Below are positions 51,320 to 59,535 of a DNA stretch of 64,000 nucleotides, one piece after another. Under the pieces are notes generated by a model, which saw nothing but the letters and a program-made list of their open reading frames with translations, was not told the origin of the DNA and ran no database searches. Position numbers and translations under genes: made by a program. Source of the stretch: Nocardioides hwasunensis (GTDB taxonomy: Bacteria > Actinomycetota > Actinomycetes > Propionibacteriales > Nocardioidaceae). Within the stretch, counting starts at the first letter, position 1. Each line of letters opens with the position of its first letter. The stretch covers positions 248,001 through 312,000 of the forward strand of contig NZ_JACXYY010000004.1 of assembly GCF_014779665.1 (NCBI RefSeq). Reading direction: 5' to 3'.

Positions 51320-52033
51320 GTGAGCACCACCAGGCGCCTCGCCGCGAACCTGACGACCGTCGCGCTCCTCGGCCTCACGCCGATCGCCCTCGCTCCGCCT
51401 TCCCGGGCCGCGGCGACCGTGGAGACCTTCACGATCGCCGCGCCGAGCGCGACCGTGGTCGAGTACGGCTCCACCTTCGACATCGACGTCGACCTCGACA
51501 GCGCGAGCGGCACCACCCCGACCAAGGGCGTCACCACGCTGCTCGCCCTGCCGGCCGGTGGCCGCACGTGGGTGCCGGTCGCGACGGCCACCTCGACGGG
51601 CGGAGACTTCCTGGGCGTGACTCCGGCGCTCAACACGACGTACAAGGTCGCCTACGCCGGCTACACCCCCACGGGCTCGAGCTCGACCGAGGACACCTAC
51701 TCCCCCAGCGAGTCCGACACCTTCGTCATCGGCGTGGCCCGCACCATCACCCACCCCACGAGCGGCTTCGTGCTCAAGGGCACGGTGGCCCCGGAGTTCG
51801 GCAAGAAGAAGATCACCATCCGGGCCAGCAAGTCGCGCAAGCGCGGCTTCAAGCCGTTCCGGACCATCAAGACCACCAGGACAGGGAGCTATCGCACCCG
51901 ACTGCCGGCCCGGGACGGCACCTGGTACTGGAAGGTGTCCGTGCGCGGCGACTCCCGCTTCCGCGGCAACGGCTACGTCTGGAAGACCGAGGTCTTCCAC
52001 CGCTCCGCCACCCGTGCAGGCGTCGGCGCCTGA
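51320..52033 (+). CDS. Secreted Ig-like protein, paralogue of the upstream gene
   Basis: A 237-residue protein starting at GTG 51320 with AGAGAGGA about eight bases upstream. Signal peptide residues 1-31. Domain order as in the neighbour, sharing NTTYKVAYAGYTPT (NTTYKVVYSGYTAT in the neighbour), VIGVARTI and the segment GTVAPEFGKKKITIRASKSRKRGFKPFRTIKT. The lysine-rich stretch is partly replaced by arginine and polar residues, so the two copies have diverged considerably. Function unknown; extracellular. Confidence 0.75.
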   Translation: MSTTRRLAANLTTVALLGLTPIALAPPSRAAATVETFTIAAPSATVVEYGSTFDIDVDLDSASGTTPTKGVTTLLALPAGGRTWVPVATATSTGGDFLGVTPALNTTYKVAYAGYTPTGSSSTEDTYSPSESDTFVIGVARTITHPTSGFVLKGTVAPEFGKKKITIRASKSRKRGFKPFRTIKTTRTGSYRTRLPARDGTWYWKVSVRGDSRFRGNGYVWKTEVFHRSATRAGVGA

Positions 52034-52057
52034 CGGCGCGGCATGTGACAGTGGGGC

Positions 52058-53008
52058 ATGACCCGGACCACGCTGATCGCCGCCGTCCTGGTGGCCACGA
52101 CCGCGTGCACGGGGGCGTCCCGGCCGGCATCGGACCCCGGTGAGGATCCTCGCCCGGCCGACGTGGTCGTGTCCCGGACGGCCGCGCCCGACGACGTCCC
52201 TCCCGAGCTCGAGCCCGCCCTCGCCGGCACGCCGCGCCGCCCGGGCTCACCCGCAGACGCGGCTGCGATGGTGGAGGCCGCCCAGCGGGTGATCCGCTCC
52301 GAGCAGCCCGAGGCCGGCCTGCTCACCGCGGCCGGTCACACCGCCCAGCTCGCGGTCCGCGAGGTCGCCGTACGCCGTTCGTGGTTGCCGCGTGTGCTCG
52401 ACCGGCTCCGCCCCGCCGACCGGCGGTGGTTGCGGGCCAACGTGGCGGCGCGACGCGAGTTCCGCTCGATGCACCCGAGCGCCGACGCCGACCTCGCCGC
52501 CGAGCTTCCGGCGTGGCGCATCGTCGCCCCCGCGTCCGAGCGCACCCTGATGCGCAGCTATCGGGGGGCACAGCGTCGCTTCGGCGTCGACTGGGAGTAC
52601 CTCGCCGCGATCAACCTGGTCGAGACCGCGTTCGGCCGGATCCGTGGCACCTCGGTGGCCGGCGCCCAGGGGCCGATGCAGTTCATCCCCACGACCTGGG
52701 ACATCTACGGTGCGGGCGGGGACATCGATGACGCGCACGACGCGATCCTGGCCGCGGGACGGTTGCTGCGTGCCAACGGCTTCGCCCGCGACAAGGCAGC
52801 CGCGCTCTGGCGCTACAACAACTCCTGGGCCTACGTCCGCGCCGTCACGCACCACGCCGAGACCATGCGGAGAGACCCACGCCAGCTCCGCGGCTACCTC
52901 GCCCGGCAGGTCTACTACCTGACCCGGATCGGGAGCGTGTGGCTGCCCGAGGGCTACGCCCGGACGGCGCCGGTGCCGGTGCAGACCTACGTCGAGCGAC
53001 ATCCGTAG
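52058..53008 (+). CDS. Lytic transglycosylase-like (SLT) exported protein
   Basis: A 316-residue protein with a short signal and a possible lipobox (VATTAC, cysteine residue 17). The C-terminal half is an SLT domain: catalytic glutamate in INLVETAFGRIRGTSVAGAQGPMQFIPTTWDIYG, with the typical ALWRYNNSWAYVRAV helix. It cleaves peptidoglycan glycan strands to 1,6-anhydro products. It resembles the actinobacterial lipoprotein transglycosylases such as LpqU, which in mycobacteria lies beside mazG and eno; here it is a few kilobases away. ATG 52058 has GACAGT five bases upstream. Confidence 0.88.
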   Translation: MTRTTLIAAVLVATTACTGASRPASDPGEDPRPADVVVSRTAAPDDVPPELEPALAGTPRRPGSPADAAAMVEAAQRVIRSEQPEAGLLTAAGHTAQLAVREVAVRRSWLPRVLDRLRPADRRWLRANVAARREFRSMHPSADADLAAELPAWRIVAPASERTLMRSYRGAQRRFGVDWEYLAAINLVETAFGRIRGTSVAGAQGPMQFIPTTWDIYGAGGDIDDAHDAILAAGRLLRANGFARDKAAALWRYNNSWAYVRAVTHHAETMRRDPRQLRGYLARQVYYLTRIGSVWLPEGYARTAPVPVQTYVERHP

Positions 53009-53059
53009 CGACTGCCCTGAGTGGTCCCAAGGTCGGATGACCGCGCGTCGCGCCCGACA

Positions 53060-53065
53060 TAGGTT
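53060..53065 (+). promoter_or_regulatory. Candidate leaderless -10 element for the M28 peptidase
   Basis: TAGGTT, eight bases before ATG 53074. Confidence 0.45.
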
Positions 53066-53073
53066 CGGATGCC

Positions 53074-54591
53074 ATGAACCACATCTCGGGAACAGACCAG
53101 ACCACCGTCCACCCCTCTGACGACCGCTCTCCCGACCGGGCCGCACGGGGCGCTCTCAGCCGTCGCGGGCTCATCGGCGGGGCCGCCGGAGGCGTCGCCC
53201 TCGTCGCTGCCGGCCAGCCCGCCTGGGCCGCCGGTGCCACCCGACCGGGTGCCGTCCGCGCGCCCGCCCTGCGCCCGCGCGACAACCAGGTCGTGCGCAA
53301 GATCCGGCCCGCGCGGGCGCTCGCCGACCTCCGCGTGCTCTCCGAGCAGATCGGCCCCCGCATCGGCGGCACCGCGTCGGAGAAGGCAGCCGCGGAGTTC
53401 GCCCTGACCTCCTTCCGCAAGGCCGGGTGCAGCGACGTACGCCTCGAGCCGTTCGCGGTGGCCGACAAGTTCCTCGCCGACATCGGCGACCCGGACGGGC
53501 AGCTCGACGACGACGTCTGCTGGCAGGCCGGCGCCTCGCCCGACGCCGGTCTGGACGCCAGCGTCACCGGTCGCGTGGTCGACGTGAAGGGAGCGGCCGC
53601 GCCGGTGTGGCCCGAGGATCCCGCGGCCGTCACGGGCGCCGTGCTGCTCGCCGACGACGTGCAGGGAACCGACCCGGTGGCCCGCGTCAACCAGCGGGCG
53701 GCCTTCGTCCTCGACGCGCAGGCCCGTGGTGCGGCCGCCGTCGTGCTGCTGCCGGCAGACCTGGAGTTCCCCCGCCGCGCCTCGGCGGCCTCGCCCCGAC
53801 TGGTCCCCACGACCGGGTCGACGCCCCCTCCCTGGGCCGCCGTCGCGACCATCCCGGTGCTCGGCGTCGCACAGGTGCAGAAGCGACTGCTGCGCGAGGA
53901 CCTCTCGGTCCGGCCACTGCGGCTCACCATCGCCACCACGTCGCACCGCGGCCTCACCAGCAACAACGTGTTCGCCGACACCCCGGGCCGGCAGGGCCCG
54001 AACGGCTCGGTCGTCTACATCTCCGGCCACTACGACTCCGTGATCGGCGCGCCCGGGGCCAACGACGACGGCTCGGGCACGGTGCTGACCCTCGAGCTGG
54101 CGCGGGTGCTGAAGACGATGCCGAAGGCCGACGCCACGATCCGGCTGGCACTGTGGGGCTCGGAGGAGCAGGGCCTCATCGGCTCGCGCCACCACGTCGC
54201 GCAGCTCCCGCAGGCGCAGCGCGACCGGGTCCGCGGGGTCTTCCAGAACGACATGGTCGGCACCAGCTGGAGCCCCGCCAGCCGCTACTGGCTGCTGTCG
54301 TTCTCCGGCACGGGCAACGCCACGACCGACCGCATCCAGGCGGCTGCCTCGCGGCTGGGCTACGAGCCGCGGATCTCCCCCGTGACCGAGCGCGGCGCCA
54401 GCGACCACCAGTCCTTCCAGGAGGTCGGCATCGCCTCGGCGAACTTCTCCTGGCGCGGAGAGGCGACCCCGGCGCTGCTCGAGCCGCCGTACCACTCCCC
54501 CGAGGACACCATCGCGCGCAACATCAGCATGGACCGGCTCACGGTGAGCATGGAGATGATCGGCTGCGCGGCCTACGACCTGGCCAACTGA
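53074..54591 (+). CDS. Tat-exported M28-family zinc aminopeptidase
   Basis: A 505-residue exported peptidase. The twin-arginine signal SRRGLIGGAAGGVALVAAG ends near PAWAAG. A protease-associated (PA) domain is likely at about 150-290 (VTGAVLLADDVQGTDPVARVNQRAAFVLDAQARGAAAVVLL). The M28 catalytic domain follows with the zinc ligands in YISGHYDSVIG, GANDDGSGT, WGSEEQGLIG, FQNDMVG and PPYHSPEDT. It probably releases N-terminal residues outside the cell. TAGGTT eight bases before the ATG suggests a leaderless start. Confidence 0.92.
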   Translation: MNHISGTDQTTVHPSDDRSPDRAARGALSRRGLIGGAAGGVALVAAGQPAWAAGATRPGAVRAPALRPRDNQVVRKIRPARALADLRVLSEQIGPRIGGTASEKAAAEFALTSFRKAGCSDVRLEPFAVADKFLADIGDPDGQLDDDVCWQAGASPDAGLDASVTGRVVDVKGAAAPVWPEDPAAVTGAVLLADDVQGTDPVARVNQRAAFVLDAQARGAAAVVLLPADLEFPRRASAASPRLVPTTGSTPPPWAAVATIPVLGVAQVQKRLLREDLSVRPLRLTIATTSHRGLTSNNVFADTPGRQGPNGSVVYISGHYDSVIGAPGANDDGSGTVLTLELARVLKTMPKADATIRLALWGSEEQGLIGSRHHVAQLPQAQRDRVRGVFQNDMVGTSWSPASRYWLLSFSGTGNATTDRIQAAASRLGYEPRISPVTERGASDHQSFQEVGIASANFSWRGEATPALLEPPYHSPEDTIARNISMDRLTVSMEMIGCAAYDLAN

Positions 54592-54603
54592 CCTCGGAGG
54601 GGG

Positions 54604-55020
54604 TCAGCCCTGCTCAGGCGGGGTGGGGCCGGCGTCCACCTCCGCCTGCGAGCGCAGGATGCAGAGCTGGTTGCCCTCCGGGTCGGCGAAGACGACCCAT
54701 CCGGTACCGGGTCCGTACTGCCCGCGATGATCGGCGACCTCGGTCGCGCCCAGGCCACGCACGCGCTCGATCTCCTCGTCGCGGCTCCCCGCACGGGGGC
54801 GCAGGTCGAAGTGGATCCGCTTCGCCGGCAGGTCGGCGTCGGGCACTTGGAGGAAGAGCAGGCGGTGGCCGGTGTCGGGGTCGCGGATCTCGCACTCCTC
54901 GTGCCCCGGCTCGTTGGGGTCGTCCTCGATGTCGACGTAGCCGAGCAGCTCCTTCCACCACTCGGAGAGCGCGTAGGCGTCGTGGCAGTCGATGGTCGTG
55001 TGGGAGACGAAGGAGGTCAT
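54604..55020 (-). CDS. VOC-superfamily protein
   Basis: A 138-residue protein starting at ATG 55020, with CAGCGT six bases upstream (a variant of the leaderless -10). Sequence blocks: HTTIDCHDAYALSEWWKELLGYV, RLLFLQVPDADLPAKRIHFDLRP, and GTGWVVFADPEGNQLCILRS, giving the paired VOC modules with metal-binding His and Glu positions. It belongs to the glyoxalase-like DUF of actinobacteria that pair with no fixed partner. Substrate unknown. Confidence 0.85.
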   Translation of the reverse strand: MTSFVSHTTIDCHDAYALSEWWKELLGYVDIEDDPNEPGHEECEIRDPDTGHRLLFLQVPDADLPAKRIHFDLRPRAGSRDEEIERVRGLGATEVADHRGQYGPGTGWVVFADPEGNQLCILRSQAEVDAGPTPPEQG

Positions 55021-55060
55021 GGACCCACGCTGGCAAGGTGTGCGTCGACCCGCAACCGGA

Positions 55061-55066
55061 TATGGT
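55061..55066 (+). promoter_or_regulatory. Candidate -10 element of the guanidine riboswitch transcript
   Basis: TATGGT, 25 bases before the riboswitch core. No convincing -35 is seen. Confidence 0.4.
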
Positions 55067-55090
55067 CGGACCCGCCCGACCACCGGGCGA

Positions 55091-55133
55091 CCCGACGAGG
55101 GAGCCGTACCGGGAACGCGACAAGACGGCCGTC
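55091..55133 (+). promoter_or_regulatory. Guanidine-III (mini ykkC class III) riboswitch
   Basis: The element begins CCCGACGAGG and ends with ACAAGACGGC, the two most conserved blocks of the guanidine-III class. Stem P1 pairs CCCG (55091) with CGGG (55110); P2 pairs GCCGT (55103) with ACGGC (55125); both blocks form the pseudoknot that holds the guanidinium ion. It lies directly before a small multidrug resistance exporter, the class's usual partner, and the ribosome binding site GAGGAG follows at 55134, so ligand binding would alter translation start. Identification is from memory of the consensus. Confidence 0.85.
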
Positions 55134-55145
55134 GAGGAGATGGCC

Positions 55146-55460
55146 ATGTCGTGGTTCGTGCTCGTCCTGTCCGGATTGCTGGAGGCCGTGTGGGCCACCG
55201 CCCTGAGCAGGTCCGACGGCCTCACCCGCCTCGCCCCCACGGCCACGTTCGTCGTCGCCCTGGCGCTGAGCATGGGCGGACTGGGCTACGCGATGCGCAC
55301 GCTGCCGGTCGGCACGTCGTACGCCGTCTGGGTGGGGATCGGCGCCGTCTTGACGGTGGTGGTCGCGATGGTGACTGGCGCGGAGGCGTTCTCGCTGGTC
55401 AAGGCGCTGCTGCTCGCCGGCCTCGTCGGCTGCATCGTGGGCCTCAAGCTCGTCCACTGA
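55146..55460 (+). CDS. Guanidinium exporter of the SMR family (Gdx/SugE-like)
   Basis: A 104-residue four-helix membrane protein. It starts at ATG 55146, six bases after GAGGAG; the ATG at 55140 is too close to it. The conserved glutamate of helix 1 is in SGLLEAVWATAL, helix 2 has GLGYAMRTLPVGTSYAVWVGIGA, and the protein ends GCIVGLKL. These are Gdx/SugE features (WATAL and the Gly-Thr-Ser-Tyr turn), separating it from EmrE drug exporters. It exports guanidinium in exchange for protons. The upstream riboswitch fits this role. Confidence 0.9.
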   Translation: MSWFVLVLSGLLEAVWATALSRSDGLTRLAPTATFVVALALSMGGLGYAMRTLPVGTSYAVWVGIGAVLTVVVAMVTGAEAFSLVKALLLAGLVGCIVGLKLVH

Positions 55461-55475
55461 GGCCCACGACGGTGC

Positions 55476-56246
55476 TCACGCGGTGCCGTGGCGGCGCACG
55501 AAGTCCACGATCTGCTCGGCCAGCTCGGGTCGGCAGACGATGAGGTCGGGAAGCGACGTGTCGTCCTCGTTGTAGACGATCGGCGATCCGTCGACACGGC
55601 TGCAGTGCAGGCCGGCGGCGCGGGCGACGGCGACCGGGGCTGCGTTGTCCCACTGGTACTGGCCGCCGGCGTGGACGTAGGCGTCGGCGACGTCGCGGAC
55701 CACGCTCATCACCTTCACACCCGCGCTGCCCATCGGCACGAGCTCGGCGTCGAGCTCGGCGGCGAGCGCCTCGACGAAGGCCGGCGGGCGGCTGCGGGAC
55801 ACCGCGATGCGGGGGCGCTCGGAGGTGCGCGGGGGCACGACGCTGGGCCGGCCGGTGCTGAAGGTCTCGCCGAGCGCGGGCTGCGCGACGGCGCCGGCGA
55901 CCAGGTCGCCGTCCTGCCAGAGTGCGACGTGCACCGCCCAGTCGTCCCGTGGCGGCTCGGAGAACTCCCGGGTGCCGTCGAGGGGGTCGATGATCCAGAC
56001 CCGGCTCGCGCGCAGCCGCGACTTGTCGTCGGCGGCCTCCTCGGAGAGCACCGAGTCGCCGGGGCGGTGCTCGGTGAGGATCCGGTCGAGCTCGGCCTGG
56101 GCGGCCGCGTCGCCGGCGTCCTTGAGCGCCTTGCCCTCCAGCCCGTCGGCCTCGGCACCGGCGCGTACGTCGAGCAGCACGGCACCGGCCCGTTCGGCCG
56201 CCCAGACGGCGAAGGCGTGGTCGTCGAGCGTGGTGGGATCGATCAT
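55476..56246 (-). CDS. cysQ: 3'(2'),5'-bisphosphate nucleotidase CysQ-like
   Basis: A 256-residue phosphatase of the inositol-monophosphatase superfamily. The metal sites are SEEAADD (residues about 68-74) and VWIIDPLDGTREFSE; the C-terminal QYQWDNAAPVAVARAAGLHCSRVDGSP closes the active site. Actinobacterial CysQ removes a phosphate from PAP/PAPS, controlling sulfate assimilation. The family N-terminal DxxxQ motif is seen as DAAAQAELDRIL. Inositol or fructose phosphatase activity is possible. ATG 56246 has TAGGCT six bases upstream. Confidence 0.88.
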   Translation of the reverse strand: MIDPTTLDDHAFAVWAAERAGAVLLDVRAGAEADGLEGKALKDAGDAAAQAELDRILTEHRPGDSVLSEEAADDKSRLRASRVWIIDPLDGTREFSEPPRDDWAVHVALWQDGDLVAGAVAQPALGETFSTGRPSVVPPRTSERPRIAVSRSRPPAFVEALAAELDAELVPMGSAGVKVMSVVRDVADAYVHAGGQYQWDNAAPVAVARAAGLHCSRVDGSPIVYNEDDTSLPDLIVCRPELAEQIVDFVRRHGTA

Positions 56247-56252
56247 GCGCGC

Positions 56253-56258
56253 AGCCTA
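56253..56258 (-). promoter_or_regulatory. Leaderless -10 element for cysQ
   Basis: TAGGCT on the minus strand, six bases before ATG 56246; it overlaps the stop region of the LuxR-type gene. Confidence 0.55.
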
Positions 56259-56984
56259 GCGACGCTCCCTCACGTCGCTGCCGTCGCTCGACCTCCTGGG
56301 TCGCGGCACCAGCCCGCCGCCGTCGGGAGGCGAGGAGACCTGGTGGTACATGGCGACGGCCTCCAGCTGGTTCCTCGCACCGAGCTTGGCCCGCAGTGCC
56401 TTGACGTGGCTGCGCACGGTGCCCTGGGCGACACCCATCACGGCACCGACCTCGCTGACCCGCTGCCCCGCGGCGAGGAGCTCGAGCACCCGTCGTTGCT
56501 GCGGTGAGAGGGTGGCCATCACGGCCGCGAGCTCTCGACGACGGGCCAGCGCCCGCGACCAGGAGGCCTGCAGCTCGAGACGTTCCTCCGGGGCCATCGA
56601 CGAGGCGCCCGTGATCAGCCGCTCCACCACCTCGGCCAGCTGGACGACCGACGTGGTCACCGTGACGACGTCGACCGCGTCGCTCTCCAGGAGCCCGCCC
56701 CACTGGACCGCCCCGTCCTCCGTGGTCACCACGACCACGCGCACGTCACCGAACTGGACGAGCCGGGTGACCTGGTCGACCACCTCGTCGGTCTCGACGC
56801 CGTCGAGGATCGCGACGAGGTGGCGCTGGCGGCCGGGGTCGGCATCGTCGGCCTCGCGGTCACGCACCGCGGACTCCCAGGTGCGCGCCTCGGCGGGAGT
56901 GCCGACGGACGTGAGTGCCGCGGCCACGGCCTGGGCGACCAGGAGGTGCGGCGACACGACCCAGGCAGGCTGCTGATCGCCCAT
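56256..56984 (-). CDS. LuxR-family regulator with a degenerate receiver domain
   Basis: A 242-residue protein. ATG 56984 has GGAGG five bases upstream. Residues 1-130 have receiver-like order, but the acidic pair at the start is replaced (WVVSPHLLVAQ), so phosphorylation is doubtful although an aspartate remains in VAILDGVETDE. Residues about 165-222 form the LuxR helix-turn-helix: LSPQQRRVLELLAAGQRVSEVGAVMGVAQGTVRSHVKALRAKL. It is divergent from the histidine kinase gene over 371 bases and probably controls that locus. Confidence 0.85.
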   Translation of the reverse strand: MGDQQPAWVVSPHLLVAQAVAAALTSVGTPAEARTWESAVRDREADDADPGRQRHLVAILDGVETDEVVDQVTRLVQFGDVRVVVVTTEDGAVQWGGLLESDAVDVVTVTTSVVQLAEVVERLITGASSMAPEERLELQASWSRALARRRELAAVMATLSPQQRRVLELLAAGQRVSEVGAVMGVAQGTVRSHVKALRAKLGARNQLEAVAMYHQVSSPPDGGGLVPRPRRSSDGSDVRERR

Positions 56985-57355
56985 CACACCTCCCTCAGCG
57001 CTGCTCGACGGACCCTGCGTCCAAGCGTCCAGGCCGAGGGAGTGTCGGCGTCGACCCCTCGCGCAACGTGCACAGAATTGGGGAAGGCCAACATTCTCCT
57101 CGCAGGTCTCGAGAACCGCGCCACGAGCGTCGCCGAGCGTGCCCCGACGCCGTCCTTGCGGTGGCCTTGAGAGTCGCTTGACCCATACTGATGATGGCCT
57201 GTCGGAAAGCGGCTTAGACCACGTTTGCCGCATTGTGGGTAGGCCACGCAGACTCGTCCCTGCCCCCCACCACGAGCTCCACCAGCTGCACCGGAGCCCG
57301 GCACGACCATTCAGTTCTCGGCTTGTTCGATCCATCATCCTGTGGGGGGATTTCC
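56985..57355. other. 371-base regulatory region between the LuxR-type gene and the kinase operon
   Basis: No coding sequence is evident. Features: an AT-richer island with an inverted repeat AGAATTGG-N6-CCAACATTCT (57073-57096), TTGACC at 57178, and TTTGCCGCAT near 57223, close to TTTGCGGCAT upstream of the sugar transferase gene (about 61640). No clear -10 for the kinase could be fixed. Confidence 0.4.
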
Positions 57356-58846
57356 ATGCGCGAATCAGCGCATCGCAACGAGGGACTGCACCAGCGCGTG
57401 GGGGCGCGGGCCGTGGGTGTCTTGTCATTCATGGTCCTGGTGTGGACCGGCTGGGGCGGCATGCTGCCCCCGTCGGCATCAGGCACCTCGACCGGCTCGG
57501 TCTCCGACGGCCTGGTCAGCGGCCTGTTCGTGGCGGGTGCCGGCTTCACCGCCGTCGCCAGCTGGCGCCGGCACCGTTCGCGGTCGTCCGGCTGGCTGTT
57601 CGCCGTCGGCGCCCTGGTCGCGCTGCAGGCACTGCTCGTCGCCCTGCCGGCCGTCGCGCACCCGCCGCCGCGGATGGCGACCGACTTCGTCGTGCTGCTG
57701 ACCGTCGGCGTGGCGGGTCTCGGGTGCCTGCTGGGAGCGCTGCGCAGCCTGCGCGAGGAGCGCCACGTGGCCGACGACCTGTTCGGCATCGGCCTGGGCC
57801 TCGGTCTCATGGCAGCGGGGCACCTGCTGCTCCTGGTGCCGGTGGCCACGCCCGTCGCACCCCCGATGCTGGTGCTGGTCGGGGTGCTGGTCGGCACGCA
57901 CGCCACCGCAGCGGCACTGGTCGTGCGGCAACGGGTGCTGTCACCGGCCACCGCCGGCCTCGTCGTCGCGACCGTCCTGGTGGTCGCCGCCGGACTCGGG
58001 GTGATGGTCGGCCACCTGCAGGGCAGCATCTGGGACGTGCTGGCATCTCTCGGCCTCGCCGCCGTGGGCGCCGCCTGGCTCGGAGCCGCCTGGAGCGGCA
58101 TCCAACAGGGCGCCGAGCGCACCGACACCCGTCGTCGCGCGGAGATCGAGGAAGAGATCGAGTTCGCCGTCCAGGCCACCGAGCGCGACCGCCGCGAGCG
58201 GATGCACGAGCTGCGCAGCACCCTCGCCGGCCTGGTCCAGGGCTCCTCGCTCCTCGACAGCTCCGACCTGCCGCTCGAGACCCGCCAGCGCCTGCTCGGC
58301 TCGGTCCGCCGCGAGCTCGATCGCATGGTGCGGCTGCTCTCGGGCGAGGAGGAGCCACCGACCGACCTCGACCTCGACGAGGCGCTCGGACTGATGGTGG
58401 ACCTCCAGCACCTCAAGGGCCGCAAGGTCGAGCTGCAGACCAGCGGGGCCCAGGTCACCGCGAGGTACGACTCGCTCGCCGAGGTCGTCAACATCCTCGT
58501 GGACAACGCCGCCACCCACGGCGGCACGGACACCAGTCGGGTCGAGGTCGTCCGTCGCGACGACACGGTGGACATCACGGTCACCGACGAGGGGCGCGGC
58601 ATCCCCGAGCACGAGCGCGAGCGCATCTTCGGCTGGGGCGACCGGGGCGCGGATTCGCCGGGTGAGGGCATCGGCCTCAACCTCGCGCAGCGCCTGGTCG
58701 CGCAGGAGGGCGGGTCCCTCCGCCTCGCCGAGCCGCCGGGCGGCGCGGGCTCGTCGTTCGTGATCTCGCTGCCGGCGACCCGGCAGTCCGCGGAGAACCG
58801 CACGCGAGGGGAGGTCGACCATGTCGCAGGGCACCGCGCGGGCTGA
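57356..58846 (+). CDS. Polytopic histidine kinase
   Basis: A 496-residue kinase starting at ATG 57356 (GGGGGGA five bases upstream). Seven or eight membrane helices (residues 17-248) with little outside the membrane suggest an intramembrane or lipid sensor. The phospho-acceptor histidine is probably H284 in RRERMHELRSTLAGL. The ATPase has the N box EVVNILVDNAATHG, the G1 box VTDEGRGIPEHERERIFGWGDRG, and GEGIGLNLAQRLV. It overlaps the response regulator by 26 bases, so the pair is cognate. Confidence 0.92.
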   Translation: MRESAHRNEGLHQRVGARAVGVLSFMVLVWTGWGGMLPPSASGTSTGSVSDGLVSGLFVAGAGFTAVASWRRHRSRSSGWLFAVGALVALQALLVALPAVAHPPPRMATDFVVLLTVGVAGLGCLLGALRSLREERHVADDLFGIGLGLGLMAAGHLLLLVPVATPVAPPMLVLVGVLVGTHATAAALVVRQRVLSPATAGLVVATVLVVAAGLGVMVGHLQGSIWDVLASLGLAAVGAAWLGAAWSGIQQGAERTDTRRRAEIEEEIEFAVQATERDRRERMHELRSTLAGLVQGSSLLDSSDLPLETRQRLLGSVRRELDRMVRLLSGEEEPPTDLDLDEALGLMVDLQHLKGRKVELQTSGAQVTARYDSLAEVVNILVDNAATHGGTDTSRVEVVRRDDTVDITVTDEGRGIPEHERERIFGWGDRGADSPGEGIGLNLAQRLVAQEGGSLRLAEPPGGAGSSFVISLPATRQSAENRTRGEVDHVAGHRAG

Positions 58847-59507
58847 CCACCGCGTCCTCATCATCGACGACCACATGCTGTTCGCGGAGTCGCTCGAGCT
58901 CGCCCTCTCCCTGGAGGGATACGACGTACGCCGCCTGGAGCTCCCCAGCGAGGGAGGATCGATGGCCACGGTGCGGTCGCTGGCGCTGCGGGCCAACGCG
59001 CGCACGGTGCTCCTCGACCTCGACCTCGGCCGCTTCGGCGACGGCATGAACCTCATCACCCCACTCGCACGCGCCAACGCCAACGTGGTGGTGCTGACCG
59101 CGTCGGAGGACATGGGTCGCTGGGGTGCGTGCATGCGGATGGGCGCTCGCAAGGTGCTTCCCAAGACCGGGGCGCTCCAGCAAGCCCTCTCCACGGTGCG
59201 CCGCCTGCACCAGGGGCTGCCGGTCGTCACCCGTGAGGAGCTGGAGTCGCTGCTCGAGGTGTGGGCCCGCGACCGGCAGGTCAACGACGACATCCGGCGC
59301 CGGCTCGACCTGCTCACGCCACGCGAGCGGCAGGTGCTCGGCTCCCTGATCGAAGGCCGGACCGTGCGCGCGATCTCCCAGGAGAGCGTGGTCTCCGAGG
59401 CGACCGTGCGCACGCAGGTCAAGTCCATCCTCGGCAAGCTGGAGGTCTCCTCGCAGCTCGCCGCGGTCGGCATGGCCAACCAGGTCGGCTGGAAGGTCGG
59501 CGTATGA
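58821..59507 (+). CDS. NarL/FixJ-type response regulator
   Basis: A 228-residue regulator, ATG 58821 with GGGGAGG six bases upstream, inside the end of the kinase gene. The receiver has LIIDDH, the phosphorylatable D66 in TVLLDLDLGRFGDG, the switch residue in VVVLTASED, and lysine in VLPKTG. The output domain (about 165-222) reads LTPRERQVLGSLIEGRTVRAISQESVVSEATVRTQVKSILGKLEVSSQLAAV. It likely controls the adjacent exopolysaccharide genes or its own operon. Confidence 0.93.
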   Translation: MSQGTARADHRVLIIDDHMLFAESLELALSLEGYDVRRLELPSEGGSMATVRSLALRANARTVLLDLDLGRFGDGMNLITPLARANANVVVLTASEDMGRWGACMRMGARKVLPKTGALQQALSTVRRLHQGLPVVTREELESLLEVWARDRQVNDDIRRRLDLLTPRERQVLGSLIEGRTVRAISQESVVSEATVRTQVKSILGKLEVSSQLAAVGMANQVGWKVGV

Positions 59508-59535
59508 CGACGAGACGACAGGACGGGGTCTGCTG

